A program made the position numbers and the translations under genes. Shown piece by piece: positions 54,834 to 64,000 of a DNA stretch of 64,000 nt. Positions within the stretch are counted from its first letter, which is position 1, and the number at the start of each line of letters is the position of its first letter. The notes beneath the pieces were generated by a model. The model searched no databases, was not told where the DNA came from, and was given only the letters and a program-made list of their open reading frames with translations. Source of the DNA: Pectobacterium wasabiae CFBP 3304 (GTDB lineage: Bacteria; Pseudomonadota; Gammaproteobacteria; Enterobacterales; Enterobacteriaceae); contig NZ_CP015750.1 in NCBI RefSeq assembly GCF_001742185.1, positions 4,030,001 through 4,094,000 of the forward strand. The letters run 5' to 3'.

Positions 54834-56768
54834 TTATGATGATTTCCTCACCCGCAGATACCATTCGCACAGCAAACGCACCTGTTTCCGGGTATAGCCT
54901 TTCTCCATCATGCGATCGACGAAGTCATCATGTTTTTTCTGTTCATCCGTTGAGGTTTTGGTATTAAACGAAATCACAGGCAATAGCTCTTCCGTGTTGG
55001 AGAACATCTTCTTCTCGATAACCGTGCGCAGTTTCTCGTAACTGGTCCAGTTTGGGTTCCTGCCGCTATTGCTGGCGCGGGCGCGCAGGACGAAGTTGAC
55101 GATCTCGTTACGGAAGTCTTTGGGGTTACTGATGCCCGCAGGCTTCTCGATCTTTTCCAACTCGGCGTTCAACGATTCACGGTCAAACAACTGGCCAGTA
55201 TCGGGGTCACGGTACTCCTGATCCTGGATCCAGAAATCCGCATAGGTAACATAACGGTCAAAAATATTCTGTCCATATTCGGAATAGGATTCGAGATAGG
55301 CGGTCTGGATCTCTTTGCCGATAAATTCAGCGTACTTCGGCGTCAGATAGCCTTTCAGGTGCTCCAGATATTTCTCTGCCAATTCCTGCGGGAATTGCTC
55401 ACGTTCGATCTGCTGTTCCAGTACGTAGAACAGGTGTACCGGGTTGGCGGCGACTTCGCTGTGATCGAAGTTAAAGACGCGTGACAGGATCTTGAACGCG
55501 AAGCGGGTCGACAGACCGTTCATCCCTTCGTCCACGCCCGCGTAGTCGCGATATTCCTGATAGGATTTCGCCTTCGGATCGGTATCTTTCAGGCTTTCTC
55601 CGTCATAAACCCGCATCTTGGAGTAAATGCTGGAGTTTTCGGGATCTTTCAGGCGCGACAGAATGGAGAAACGGGCTAGCGTTTCCAACGTGCCGGGGGC
55701 GCAAGGCGCATGCGTCAGCTCGCTGTGATCCAGCAGTTTATCGTAAATTTTGACCTCTTCGGACACGCGCAGGCAGTACGGTACTTTCACGATATATACG
55801 CGGTCGAGGAACGCTTCATTGTTCTTGTTGTTACGGAACTGCACCCACTCGGATTCGTTGGAGTGCGCCAGAATAATCCCGTTGAACGGCAGGGCAGCAA
55901 TACCTTCCGTCCCGTTATAGTTACCTTCCTGTGTGGCGGTCAGCAGCGGGTGGAGTACCTTGATCGGTGCTTTGAACATCTCAACGAACTCCATAATGCC
56001 TTGGTTCGCACGGCACAATGCACCGGAGTAACCGTAGGCATCAGGATCGTTCTGGGCAAAATGTTCCAGTTTGCGAATATCGACTTTACCGACCAGCGCT
56101 GAAATGTCCTGGTTGTTTTCATCGCCCGGTTCGGTTTTCGCGATCCCGATTTGCGCCAGAATGGATGGCCACACTTTGACGACTCTGAATTTAGAAATGT
56201 CACCACCGAAATCCTGCAGGCGTTTGGCCGCCCACGGTGACATGATGGTGCCGAGATAACGCCGTGGGATCGTGTACTCTTTCTCGAGTATTGCAGCATC
56301 TTCCTGCGGGTTGAACAAGCAGAGCGGATGGTCGTTTACCGGGCTGCGCTCGCCGTTGGCGCTGAGGATGTAAATAGGCACGCGCTGCATCAGCGCTTTC
56401 AGGCGTTCAGCCAGAGAGGATTTCCCGCCGCCGACCGGTCCCAATAGATACAGAATCTGTTTCTTCTCTTCCAATCCCTGCGCGGCATGTTTTAGGTAAG
56501 AGACAATCTGTTCGATCGCCTCTTCCATCCCATAAAACTCTTCAAAAGCAGGATAGCGGGCAATCACCCGGTTAGAGAATAGGCGCGACATTCGTGATTC
56601 TTGGGCGGTATCCACCATTACAGGCTCACCGATAGCCGTTAACAATCGTTCAGCCGCGTTCGCATAAGCATTGCGATCCTGCTGACAGATGGTAAGGAAT
56701 TCCTGCAGAGTGAACTCTTCGTCCTTGGCAGCGTCGTAGCGCTGGCGGTAGTGATCAAATATGTTCAT
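54834..56768 (-). CDS. yeaG: Serine/threonine protein kinase YeaG (PrkA family)
   Basis: 644 residues, E. coli length. The AAA-like P-loop is LGPVGGGKSSLAERLKALM near 108-126. The PrkA C-terminal kinase domain follows (about 390-640), with DPENSSIYSKMRVYDGESLKDTDPKAKSYQEYRDYAGVDEGMNGLSTRFAFKILS as its diagnostic block (spread over 395-450). It is involved in stationary-phase and nitrogen-starvation adaptation. Operon with yeaH; a sigma-54-type promoter lies about 100 bases upstream. Confidence 0.95.
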   Translation of the reverse strand: MNIFDHYRQRYDAAKDEEFTLQEFLTICQQDRNAYANAAERLLTAIGEPVMVDTAQESRMSRLFSNRVIARYPAFEEFYGMEEAIEQIVSYLKHAAQGLEEKKQILYLLGPVGGGKSSLAERLKALMQRVPIYILSANGERSPVNDHPLCLFNPQEDAAILEKEYTIPRRYLGTIMSPWAAKRLQDFGGDISKFRVVKVWPSILAQIGIAKTEPGDENNQDISALVGKVDIRKLEHFAQNDPDAYGYSGALCRANQGIMEFVEMFKAPIKVLHPLLTATQEGNYNGTEGIAALPFNGIILAHSNESEWVQFRNNKNNEAFLDRVYIVKVPYCLRVSEEVKIYDKLLDHSELTHAPCAPGTLETLARFSILSRLKDPENSSIYSKMRVYDGESLKDTDPKAKSYQEYRDYAGVDEGMNGLSTRFAFKILSRVFNFDHSEVAANPVHLFYVLEQQIEREQFPQELAEKYLEHLKGYLTPKYAEFIGKEIQTAYLESYSEYGQNIFDRYVTYADFWIQDQEYRDPDTGQLFDRESLNAELEKIEKPAGISNPKDFRNEIVNFVLRARASNSGRNPNWTSYEKLRTVIEKKMFSNTEELLPVISFNTKTSTDEQKKHDDFVDRMMEKGYTRKQVRLLCEWYLRVRKSS

Positions 56769-56868
56769 AGCGATGCCCGTCCTTCGTCGATTAGCACAGA
56801 TTAAGAGAGCGTGTGGAATATATGCCTATTAATGTATTGCCCTCCGAAAGAAGAAGTCTTTTGAGTCC

Positions 56869-56885
56869 AGCAACCCTTATGCCAA
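56869..56885 (-). promoter_or_regulatory. Sigma-54 promoter of yeaGH
   Basis: The minus strand reads TTGGCATAAGGGTTGCT, with GG at -24 and GC at -12 in exact sigma-54 spacing (consensus TTGGCACG-N4-TTGCT). E. coli yeaGH is known to be driven by NtrC/sigma-54. The rest of the 455-base yeaG-mipA gap shows AT-rich promoter sequence for mipA and no gene. Confidence 0.75.
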
Positions 56886-57223
56886 CTTGTTGCGTCAGGG
56901 CGTCGTAATTTTATTCATACCTGCTGGTCAGGAAGACGTCACCTTCTGTATTAAAGCGTAGTTTGCATCCGTAAAATTTCCTCTAGTCCACTGGCGTATT
57001 TTTAAGATATTTCAAGGACTCACTTTCAGGAAAATCCGTGTAACATGACGGTTAATAGGCTCTCTGCCTTAAGAACACTGCCTATTACCTGCGTTAGCGC
57101 ACGTAAAACCTATCGAATATATAGGTTATTCGTTAATGTTATTTTTATATAACCTGAACGTGAACGTGTGTAATTGACCTATCATGTTTCATGATATTTA
57201 TCTGTAATAGGAAATAGAAAACT

Positions 57224-57973
57224 GTGAAAAAACCTCAACTATGTGTGCTGGCCGCGCTGATTTCTGGTGCTGTGGTCCTGCCTTCAGCCTATGCCGCCGA
57301 TGTTTCTTTAGGCCTCGGCGCTGTGGGTTCAACGTCCGTGTACCGTGGTGTTGATAATGACGTTTATCCGCTTCCTGTACTGAATTATGAGAGTGAAAGC
57401 TTTTATTTCCGTGGATTGGGTGGTGGATACTACCTGTGGAATGACGGCGTAAATCGTTTCTCTTTAACAGCTTACTACCTGCCTTTAGGTTTTAAACCGG
57501 GAGATAGCGACGATCTGCGTATGAAACAGTTGGATAAACGCCGCGGTACGCTAATGGCTGGCGCGGCTTATCGTCATACTGCTGACTGGGGTGAAATTCG
57601 TACCGTGCTGGCAGGTGATACGCTGGATTACAGCAACGGCTTCGCGTGGGATACCGCCTATCTTTACCGTTTCTCAATGGGCGATTTGAGCATTACCCCT
57701 GGTATCGGTGCGACCTGGTTCAGTGAAAACATGAACCAATATTACTACGGCGTGAGCGCGCAAGAATCTTCGCGTTCTGGCTTTAACCAGTACAGCCCTG
57801 GTGATGGCTGGGCGCCATACCTTGAACTGAGCGCGGGCTATCAGATTAACGAAAGCTGGAGCGCTTGGGCCGTCGGTCGTTACACGCGTTTGTCTGATGA
57901 AATGAAAGACAGCCCTATCGTTGATACTAACCACAGCATCTTAATGAGTGCAGGCGTTAGCTATCGTTTCTGA
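57224..57973 (+). CDS. mipA: MipA/OmpV family outer-membrane protein
   Basis: 249 residues (E. coli MipA 248), from a GTG. The signal peptide is cut after SAYAA near residue 24. The mature part alternates beta-strands and ends in YRF, the outer-membrane barrel signature. MipA scaffolds the lytic transglycosylase MltA with PBP1B. Family motifs: LGAVGSTSVYRGVDNDVYPLPVLNYE spread over 30-57 and YYLPLGFKPGDSDDLRM. It follows the yeaG promoter region divergently. Confidence 0.92.
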   Translation: MKKPQLCVLAALISGAVVLPSAYAADVSLGLGAVGSTSVYRGVDNDVYPLPVLNYESESFYFRGLGGGYYLWNDGVNRFSLTAYYLPLGFKPGDSDDLRMKQLDKRRGTLMAGAAYRHTADWGEIRTVLAGDTLDYSNGFAWDTAYLYRFSMGDLSITPGIGATWFSENMNQYYYGVSAQESSRSGFNQYSPGDGWAPYLELSAGYQINESWSAWAVGRYTRLSDEMKDSPIVDTNHSILMSAGVSYRF

Positions 57974-58111
57974 TGCTTTTCATAAGCGCTTTTAATGCTT
58001 TTCGTAAGCATAGTGCATCTGCCGTACAGTAATGGGGTGATATCACCCCATTTGCACATTTATGGTGCGCCGAATGCCATGTTACGTTGACGTCAATCAA
58101 GGGAGGGATGC

Positions 58112-58963
58112 ATGACAAAATCGATTCGTTTTCCAGATGATACCCGTGTACCGGCGATCGGTCAGGGAACGTGGTACATGGGTGAAGATGCCAGAATGAA
58201 AGTGCAGGAAGTGGCGGCGCTGCAAGCGGGCATCGATCTTGGGTTAACGCTGATTGATACCGCCGAGATGTATGCGGACGGCGGGGCGGAGAGCGTGGTC
58301 GGCGAAGCGATACGTGGCCGCCGTGACCGTGTTTATCTGGTATCGAAAGTTTACCCGCACAATGCGGGAGGCGAAAAAGCGATACAGGCGTGTGAACGCA
58401 GCCTGAAGCGCCTGCAAACCGAGCGTATCGATCTGTATCTGCTGCACTGGCGCGGTGGTATCCCGTTAGTTGATACGATTGCTGCGATGGAACGGTTGCA
58501 GCAGGCGGGAAAAATCGGTCAGTGGGGTGTATCTAATCTCGACCTTGGCGATATGCAGGAGTTGTGGTCGCTAAGTGGTGGGCAGCGCTGCATGACCAAT
58601 CAGGTGCTTTACCATGTGGCATCGCGCGGTATTGAGTTTGATTTGTTGCCGTGGTGTCAGCAACAGCAGCTTCCCGTGATGGCGTATTGTCCGCTGGCGC
58701 AGGCAGGGCGCTTGCGTGATGGGTTATTCTCACATCCGGTGGTGAACCGTATTGCGCGCGAACATAGCATCACGCCAGCGCAGCTTTTATTGGCGTGGGT
58801 TATCCGTCAGCAAGGGGTGATTGCGATTCCGAAAGCAAGTTCTGTAACGCATGTTCAGGAAAATGCGAAAGCGCTGGATGTGATGTTGTCTACGGAAGAC
58901 GTCGCGCAGTTAGATCAAGCCTTCCCACCGCCGACGCGCAAACAACATCTGGATGTGGTGTGA
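58112..58963 (+). CDS. yeaE: Aldo/keto reductase YeaE
   Basis: 283 residues. AKR catalytic tetrad: Asp and Tyr in LIDTAEMYADGGAE near 47-60, Lys in VYLVSKVYPHN near 77, His in DLYLLHWRGG near 108. NADPH-binding region: WVIRQQGVIAIPKASS near 228-243. It reduces reactive carbonyls such as methylglyoxal in E. coli. GGAGGG precedes the start. Confidence 0.93.
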   Translation: MTKSIRFPDDTRVPAIGQGTWYMGEDARMKVQEVAALQAGIDLGLTLIDTAEMYADGGAESVVGEAIRGRRDRVYLVSKVYPHNAGGEKAIQACERSLKRLQTERIDLYLLHWRGGIPLVDTIAAMERLQQAGKIGQWGVSNLDLGDMQELWSLSGGQRCMTNQVLYHVASRGIEFDLLPWCQQQQLPVMAYCPLAQAGRLRDGLFSHPVVNRIAREHSITPAQLLLAWVIRQQGVIAIPKASSVTHVQENAKALDVMLSTEDVAQLDQAFPPPTRKQHLDVV

Positions 58964-59024
58964 CGAAATGATTTAGAAGAAGAGTGTATGGCGAACATCG
59001 TCGCCATACACGGTATAGCTGTGG

Positions 59025-59894
59025 TTATTTCTTGATGCGGATAACCGTTGCCAGACGGGCTGGAGCCTTGGCAGATGCAACAAACGGTTGATTAATTCGC
59101 GCGGTTTCCACGCACACGAACGTTTTATATCCCTCATCTGGCATATCGCTAATCGTGCGAGAGAGTTCTGCTCCCGGGTTCCATGACACGACATCGCTAT
59201 GGTGCGTATGGTGTACTTCAATAGCGCGTTTCAGTACTGCATCATGTACCACGCTGGTGTCCTGCGGTTGGGTATAGATACGGTCTGCACGGCCGGTAAA
59301 GACCAGATCACCTTGCTGCGTCGCCAGCTTGCCTTGATCCACTTTATCAATGAATGGCTCACCCAGACCAGCAATACGAATGTCGCTGATGTCGCCGATC
59401 TGGAAGTAGGTGTGCAGCGCGCTAGTAATGCTGTAATCACCCTGTGCTTCCAGTTCAATACCGCACTCTTTACCCAGCTTGAAGCGAGCGATGAGCGTGA
59501 ACGCATGTGGCCAGGCCTTACGTGTTTCTTCACTATCGTGCAGTGTGAACGTGAGTTGCACGCCGTGTTCATCTTCGCTGTGGGCGGTAAATTCCCACGG
59601 CAGCAGACGAGCAAAACCGTGGTTAGGTTCGGCGAAAGGGCCAAACCAAGGGAAACAGATAGGGACGCCGCCGCGAATGGCAACGTGCTGAGTAAAAGGC
59701 GTATTGTCGCTTAGCCAAAGCACGGGTTCTTCATTCGTCGGCTGCCAACTGAGCAGGTGCGCGCCTTGTAATGCGATGGCGGCACGAACTTCAGGATGAT
59801 CGACGACGATGACGGGTAATTGGTCCAACTGACGCTGGCTGAGGGTGGTGCTAATTTGCTTCGTGACGGGGAGTGAGAAAATTGTGTTATGCAT
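59025..59894 (-). CDS. yeaD: D-hexose-6-phosphate mutarotase (YeaD)
   Basis: 289 residues from the ATG at 59894 (MHNTIFSL), which has AAGGTTC upstream; an 18-codon extension is unlikely. Galactose-mutarotase-like fold: GAHLLSWQP near 58-66, IRGGVPICFPWFG near 92-104, the catalytic His in NHGFARLLPWEF, and ALHTYFQIGDI with Glu near the end (FVCVETA). It interconverts anomers of glucose-6-phosphate-type sugars. It is next to gapA as in E. coli. Confidence 0.92.
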   Translation of the reverse strand: MHNTIFSLPVTKQISTTLSQRQLDQLPVIVVDHPEVRAAIALQGAHLLSWQPTNEEPVLWLSDNTPFTQHVAIRGGVPICFPWFGPFAEPNHGFARLLPWEFTAHSEDEHGVQLTFTLHDSEETRKAWPHAFTLIARFKLGKECGIELEAQGDYSITSALHTYFQIGDISDIRIAGLGEPFIDKVDQGKLATQQGDLVFTGRADRIYTQPQDTSVVHDAVLKRAIEVHHTHHSDVVSWNPGAELSRTISDMPDEGYKTFVCVETARINQPFVASAKAPARLATVIRIKK

Positions 59895-59949
59895 GATAGA
59901 ACCTTTTTTTGATTGTTTTTCGTTGTAAAAGAAATCTGCAATAAACAAT

Positions 59950-59980
59950 AAAAAAGGGCGACATCACGTCGCCCTTTTTT
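59950..59980 (-). terminator. Terminator of gapA
   Basis: AAAAAAGGGCGAC and GTCGCCCTTTTTT pair across a 5-base loop; T-run on both sides. Confidence 0.93.
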
Positions 59981-60000
59981 CACAGAATCATCGCTGACGC

Positions 60001-61008
<1,008 letters not shown>

Positions 61009-61206
61009 CTATTGGTTTGTGAATAAAAGGTTGGTTGTAAAATTACAAAAACCTTGCTGAGCGTCAAGCGGAATCGTGTCAATAGTTGCTGTAAGTCAAA
61101 CCTATGACCAATCTTTGTGCAAAAACCGCTTGAGCCTGTAACTAAGTAACATCTAAGACTGATATGGGGGCGAAATGCATCATATAAAGCCCATGTCATT
61201 TCAATA

Positions 61207-61222
61207 TGTGATGTATGTCACA
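61207..61222. promoter_or_regulatory. Perfect CRP site between gapA and msrB
   Basis: TGTGATGTATGTCACA matches TGTGA-N6-TCACA exactly. It is 211 bases before gapA and 117 before msrB. The rest of the 342-base gap holds the two promoters. Confidence 0.8.
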
Positions 61223-61338
61223 ATTAGATATTCATGCTAATAACATTGATAATATTAAGCCAGAACGGCCTGTTAGGTTGTTAATTTTTTGTTATAATCA
61301 GTGATTGAATGAATAAATAACACCGCAGCGAGACTTCC

Positions 61339-61758
61339 ATGACTAACGACTCTGCTTCGCCCACTTCGTCCGACAATACTGAATTGACAGAGATGCAGCG
61401 CTATGTCACCCAGCAACGCGGTACTGAGCCTGCGTTTTCAGGTAAATTGCTGCATAACAAGCGCACGGGCGCTTATCACTGCCTGTGCTGTCAGGCTCCG
61501 CTGTTTTATTCTGACAGTAAATATGACTCCGGCTGTGGCTGGCCGAGCTTCGATCAGCCCGTCTCTTCAGAGGCGATCCGCTATCTCGACGATGATTCAC
61601 ACAACATGCGCCGTATTGAAATCCGCTGCGGGCAGTGCGATGCACACTTGGGACATGTTTTCCCCGATGGCCCGAAAACCACTGGAGAGCGCTACTGCGT
61701 GAATTCTGCTTCGCTGAGCTTTATCGACGACGTTGATGGGGAACGCGTTGACGGGTAA
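61339..61758 (+). CDS. msrB: Peptide methionine-R-sulfoxide reductase MsrB
   Basis: 139 residues. Zinc cysteines are in CLCCQAP near 49-55 and [10 protein letters not shown] near 96-105; the fold includes [11 protein letters not shown] near 63-73. The catalytic cysteine is in [11 protein letters not shown] near 120-130. It repairs R-methionine sulfoxide in oxidised proteins. Divergent from gapA as in E. coli. Confidence 0.96.
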   Translation: MTNDSASPTSSDNTELTEMQRYVTQQRGTEPAFSGKLLHNKRTGAYHCLCCQAPLFYSDSKYDSGCGWPSFDQPVSSEAIRYLDDDSHNMRRIEIRCGQCDAHLGHVFPDGPKTTGERYCVNSASLSFIDDVDGERVDG

Positions 61759-61890
61759 TCTGTTTACCACCACTATGGTAGCGGCAGCCAGAAATTGCAA
61801 TAGCTTTAAACGATTCAGCCGCTGTAGGCGCTGCCAGTAACTAGCATTCAGCAATAATAAATCTGACCTTCCTCGGAGCAGAAACCGGAT

Positions 61891-62169
61891 ATGGAACTCA
61901 ATGATCTGATCGACGCCATGACGCCAGAAATTTACCAACGGTTAGTCACAGCGGTAGAACTGGGCAAATGGCCAGACGGTGTCGCGTTGACGGCTGAACA
62001 GAAAGAAAACTGCCTGCAAATGGTGATGATGTGGCAGGCTCGCCATAACGAACAAGCTGAGCACATGACCATTGGCACTAATGGCGAAATTGTGATGAAA
62101 AGCAAGCAAGAACTGAAGCGCCAGTTTACCACCGCCGACGCTATCGTTACGCTGAAGCCTGAGGTGTAA
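61891..62169 (+). CDS. yeaC: YeaC family (DUF1315) protein
   Basis: 92 residues, E. coli about 90. The conserved core is MTPEIYQRLVTAVELGKWPD near 10-29 and QMVMMWQARHN, then GEIVMKSKQEL. Unknown function, cytoplasmic, follows msrB by 132 bases as in E. coli. Confidence 0.9.
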   Translation: MELNDLIDAMTPEIYQRLVTAVELGKWPDGVALTAEQKENCLQMVMMWQARHNEQAEHMTIGTNGEIVMKSKQELKRQFTTADAIVTLKPEV

Positions 62170-62213
62170 ATGTCAGCGGTAGTCTCAGAGGCTACCGCTA
62201 GTTGCTGGTGGCT

Positions 62214-62861
62214 TTAGTGATGGGAAGATAGCTCTGCAAGGAACTGTGTCATATCGATAAGCCTTGCCCCACGCTGTACCATTTCCTGTAATGCCAATGT
62301 GCTATCGTCGGGCGAAAGATTGACACCACGACAGCCATCCACCAATACCTCGGTGTGATACCCCAAGGCGATAGCATCCCATACGCTAAACTTGACGCAA
62401 TAGTCGGTCGTCAACCCCAGAATGGTTAAATGGGTAATGTGGTGAGCACGTAGCCAATCATCCAGTTCGGTTTTAACTCGGTGTCCGTTATCGAAAAAAG
62501 TGCTGTAGCTATCTATGTCAGGCTGCGTGCCTTTTTGTACTATCCACTGAATGCCTGATAGTTGGAGCGCTGGATGAAAATCGGCACCTGTCGTCTCCTG
62601 CACACAATGGACGGGCCACCAGATTTGCGGCCACCCGTTTAATTCACCGATTTCACCTACCACGGCCTGTTCACTCACCGCAAAGCAACCGTGGTTAGCG
62701 GGGTGCCAATCCTGGCTGGCAATCACCGTAATCCCGGCGGCTACACAGGCCTCAATAGCACGATTAGCAACCTCAAGGACCCGATCGCTTTCGTTAACCG
62801 TCAGCGCACCGCCGGGGAAGAAATCATTTTGTAAATCAACTAATAGCAATGCTTTTTTCAT
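62214..62861 (-). CDS. pncA: Nicotinamidase PncA
   Basis: 215 residues (E. coli 213). Catalytic triad: Asp in LLVDLQNDFFPGG near 6-18, Lys in VQKGTQPDIDSYSTF near 113, Cys in GLTTDYCVKFSVWDA near 157-171. Metal ligands are in SQDWHPANHGCF. It deamidates nicotinamide to nicotinate for NAD salvage. It lies 18 bases after ansA in one operon. Confidence 0.95.
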   Translation of the reverse strand: MKKALLLVDLQNDFFPGGALTVNESDRVLEVANRAIEACVAAGITVIASQDWHPANHGCFAVSEQAVVGEIGELNGWPQIWWPVHCVQETTGADFHPALQLSGIQWIVQKGTQPDIDSYSTFFDNGHRVKTELDDWLRAHHITHLTILGLTTDYCVKFSVWDAIALGYHTEVLVDGCRGVNLSPDDSTLALQEMVQRGARLIDMTQFLAELSSHH

Positions 62862-62879
62862 TATTAACTCCGTGATTGC

Positions 62880-63899
62880 TTAATCTTTATCGCTCAATTC
62901 TCCATGCAGGTTTTGCTGCATTAAACGGCGAATGTCATCGGCGCTTAAATCTTGCTGGCTCAGTAAGTAATGCAGTTTGGTCAATGCCGCTTCAACGGTC
63001 ATGTCAAAGCCACTAATCACCCCCGCATGCGCCAGCGCGTTGCCTGTTGCATAGCCGCCCATATTCACACGCCCGGAAATACACTGAGTCAGGTTAACAA
63101 CCACAATGCCGCGGGCTGAAGCTTCACGTAATTCGTGCAGCAGCCCAGGGCTTTGCGGCGCGTTGCCAACGCCGTACGAGCGCAAAATAAGCGCCTTCAC
63201 CGGCTGACGGAGAAAATTGCTGATGACATCGGCAGAAATGCCGGGATAAATCGTAATCACCCCGATAGGTTGCGGTGTGATGTGATGCACTTTCAGCGGT
63301 GGACAGTCGCTACATTCCACGGTGGGAGCCAGCCGACGAATATGGATACCGGCTTCCAGCAGCGGTGGATAATTAGGGGATGCAAAGGCATCAAAACCGT
63401 CGGCATGGGCTTTGGTGGTGCGATTGCCGCGCAATAGTTTGTTATTGAAGAAAAGGGCGACTTCATTAATCGGATGGTTAGCTGCCACGTATAGCGCGTT
63501 CAATAGGTTTGTCTGGCCGTCCGAGCGCAATTCCGCGAGCGGTATTTGTGACCCTGTCACAATAACCGGCTTGGCCAGATTTTCCAGCATAAACGAGAGT
63601 GCAGAAGCAGTGAACGCCATGGTGTCTGTACCATGTAGGATCACGAAACCGTCGTAATCATCATAGTGGGCTTGAATATCGTCCGCGATGGATTGCCAAT
63701 CTGCTGGTGTCATGTCAGACGAATCGATCAGCGGGTCATATTCATGAATCGTAAACGACGGCATTTCTTCGCGGTGGAATTCAGGCATTTTTGCCAGTTG
63801 CTGCTGTAAATGACCCGATACTGGGACATAGCCATTGGCGGAACGCTGCATGCCGATGGTGCCGCCCGTATAAGCGACATAAATGGATTTCTTTCGCAT
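62880..63899 (-). CDS. ansA: Cytoplasmic L-asparaginase I (AnsA)
   Basis: 339 residues from the ATG at 63899 (MRKKSIYVAYTGGTIGM), matching the E. coli start; the 23-codon extension is unlikely. No signal peptide. Catalytic threonines: TGGTIG near 11-16 and HGTDTMAFTA near 90-99; lysine in KTTKAHADG-like region. It hydrolyses asparagine at low affinity. First gene of ansA-pncA. Confidence 0.94.
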   Translation of the reverse strand: MRKKSIYVAYTGGTIGMQRSANGYVPVSGHLQQQLAKMPEFHREEMPSFTIHEYDPLIDSSDMTPADWQSIADDIQAHYDDYDGFVILHGTDTMAFTASALSFMLENLAKPVIVTGSQIPLAELRSDGQTNLLNALYVAANHPINEVALFFNNKLLRGNRTTKAHADGFDAFASPNYPPLLEAGIHIRRLAPTVECSDCPPLKVHHITPQPIGVITIYPGISADVISNFLRQPVKALILRSYGVGNAPQSPGLLHELREASARGIVVVNLTQCISGRVNMGGYATGNALAHAGVISGFDMTVEAALTKLHYLLSQQDLSADDIRRLMQQNLHGELSDKD

Positions 63900-63983
63900 G
63901 GTGGTGTGAGTCAGGATCAAAACAAGAGTATAGAGGGAAAAGGAGCCCGGTAATACTATCATAAGCAATGACTATTACCGGGC

Positions 63984-64000
63984 TATACCCGTCATACTTC
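63984..64000. repeat. Left end of another copy of the repeat element (cut by the window)
   Basis: TATACCCGTCATACTTC runs off the edge. It is identical to the left end of the copy at 44853. Confidence 0.7.

Overview
The window is chromosomal DNA of a soft-rot enterobacterium, most likely Pectobacterium. Nearly every protein resembles its Escherichia coli counterpart, gene order follows E. coli blocks, and a complete pectin-oligomer uptake and degradation cluster lies near the left end. Identifications rest on remembered family sequences, motifs and synteny; no database was searched.

Layout. 1-2.8 kb: the tail of an unidentified gene, osmE, tcyP, and LexA-boxed ydjM. 2.9-13.0 kb: the pectin island, with paeX, kdgM, togBANM, pelW and kduD on the minus strand and kdgF on the plus strand. 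KdgR-like boxes lie before kdgM, pelW and kdgF, and a decayed remnant of kduI sits upstream of kduD. The island separates ydjM from hxpB (yniC), which are neighbours in E. coli. 13.1-15.5 kb: hxpB, yniB, yniA. 15.9-19.6 kb: the sitABCD iron/manganese transporter with a Fur box. 19.6-40.1 kb: the E. coli-like run yobF-cspC, rlmA, mntP (with a yybP-ykoY manganese riboswitch), yobD, manZ-manY-manX (manX split into IIA and IIB frames), yoaE, sdaA, nudL-pabB, yoaH, yoaB, yoaA, tsaB, yeaY, fadD, rnd. 40.3-45.6 kb: minEDC, ycgL, ycgM, ycgN, mgtS, a holE-like gene, dsbB. 45.8-51.6 kb: nhaB, fadR, spoVR (ycgB), dadA. 51.6-53.4 kb: an MFS exporter and a hemerythrin gene with an NsrR-like box. 53.5-64 kb: yeaH-yeaG with a sigma-54-type promoter, mipA, yeaE, yeaD, gapA, msrB, yeaC, pncA-ansA.

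Function. The island forms one pathway. KdgM carries oligogalacturonides across the outer membrane, PaeX deacetylates them in the periplasm, TogMNAB imports them, PelW cleaves them, KdgF opens the unsaturated monomer ring, and KduI/KduD lead to 2-keto-3-deoxygluconate. Since kduI is ruined here, that isomerase must come from elsewhere or the step is impaired. A second theme is metal handling: SitABCD import, MntP export under a manganese riboswitch, TerC-type YoaE behind a structured leader, and the magnesium-related peptide MgtS.

Most notable for follow-up are the split manX with a slippery heptamer exactly in its linker, the structured yoaE leader with a 58-codon open frame, the kduI remnant, a terminator in the paeX leader, the NO-type regulatory box before the hemerythrin gene, a perfect dyad upstream of the exporter, several unlisted small reading frames, and a family of roughly 200-bp inverted-repeat-bounded elements. 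I saw no phage, insertion sequence with transposase, CRISPR array, tRNA or rRNA. I found no clearly unprecedented multi-gene system.
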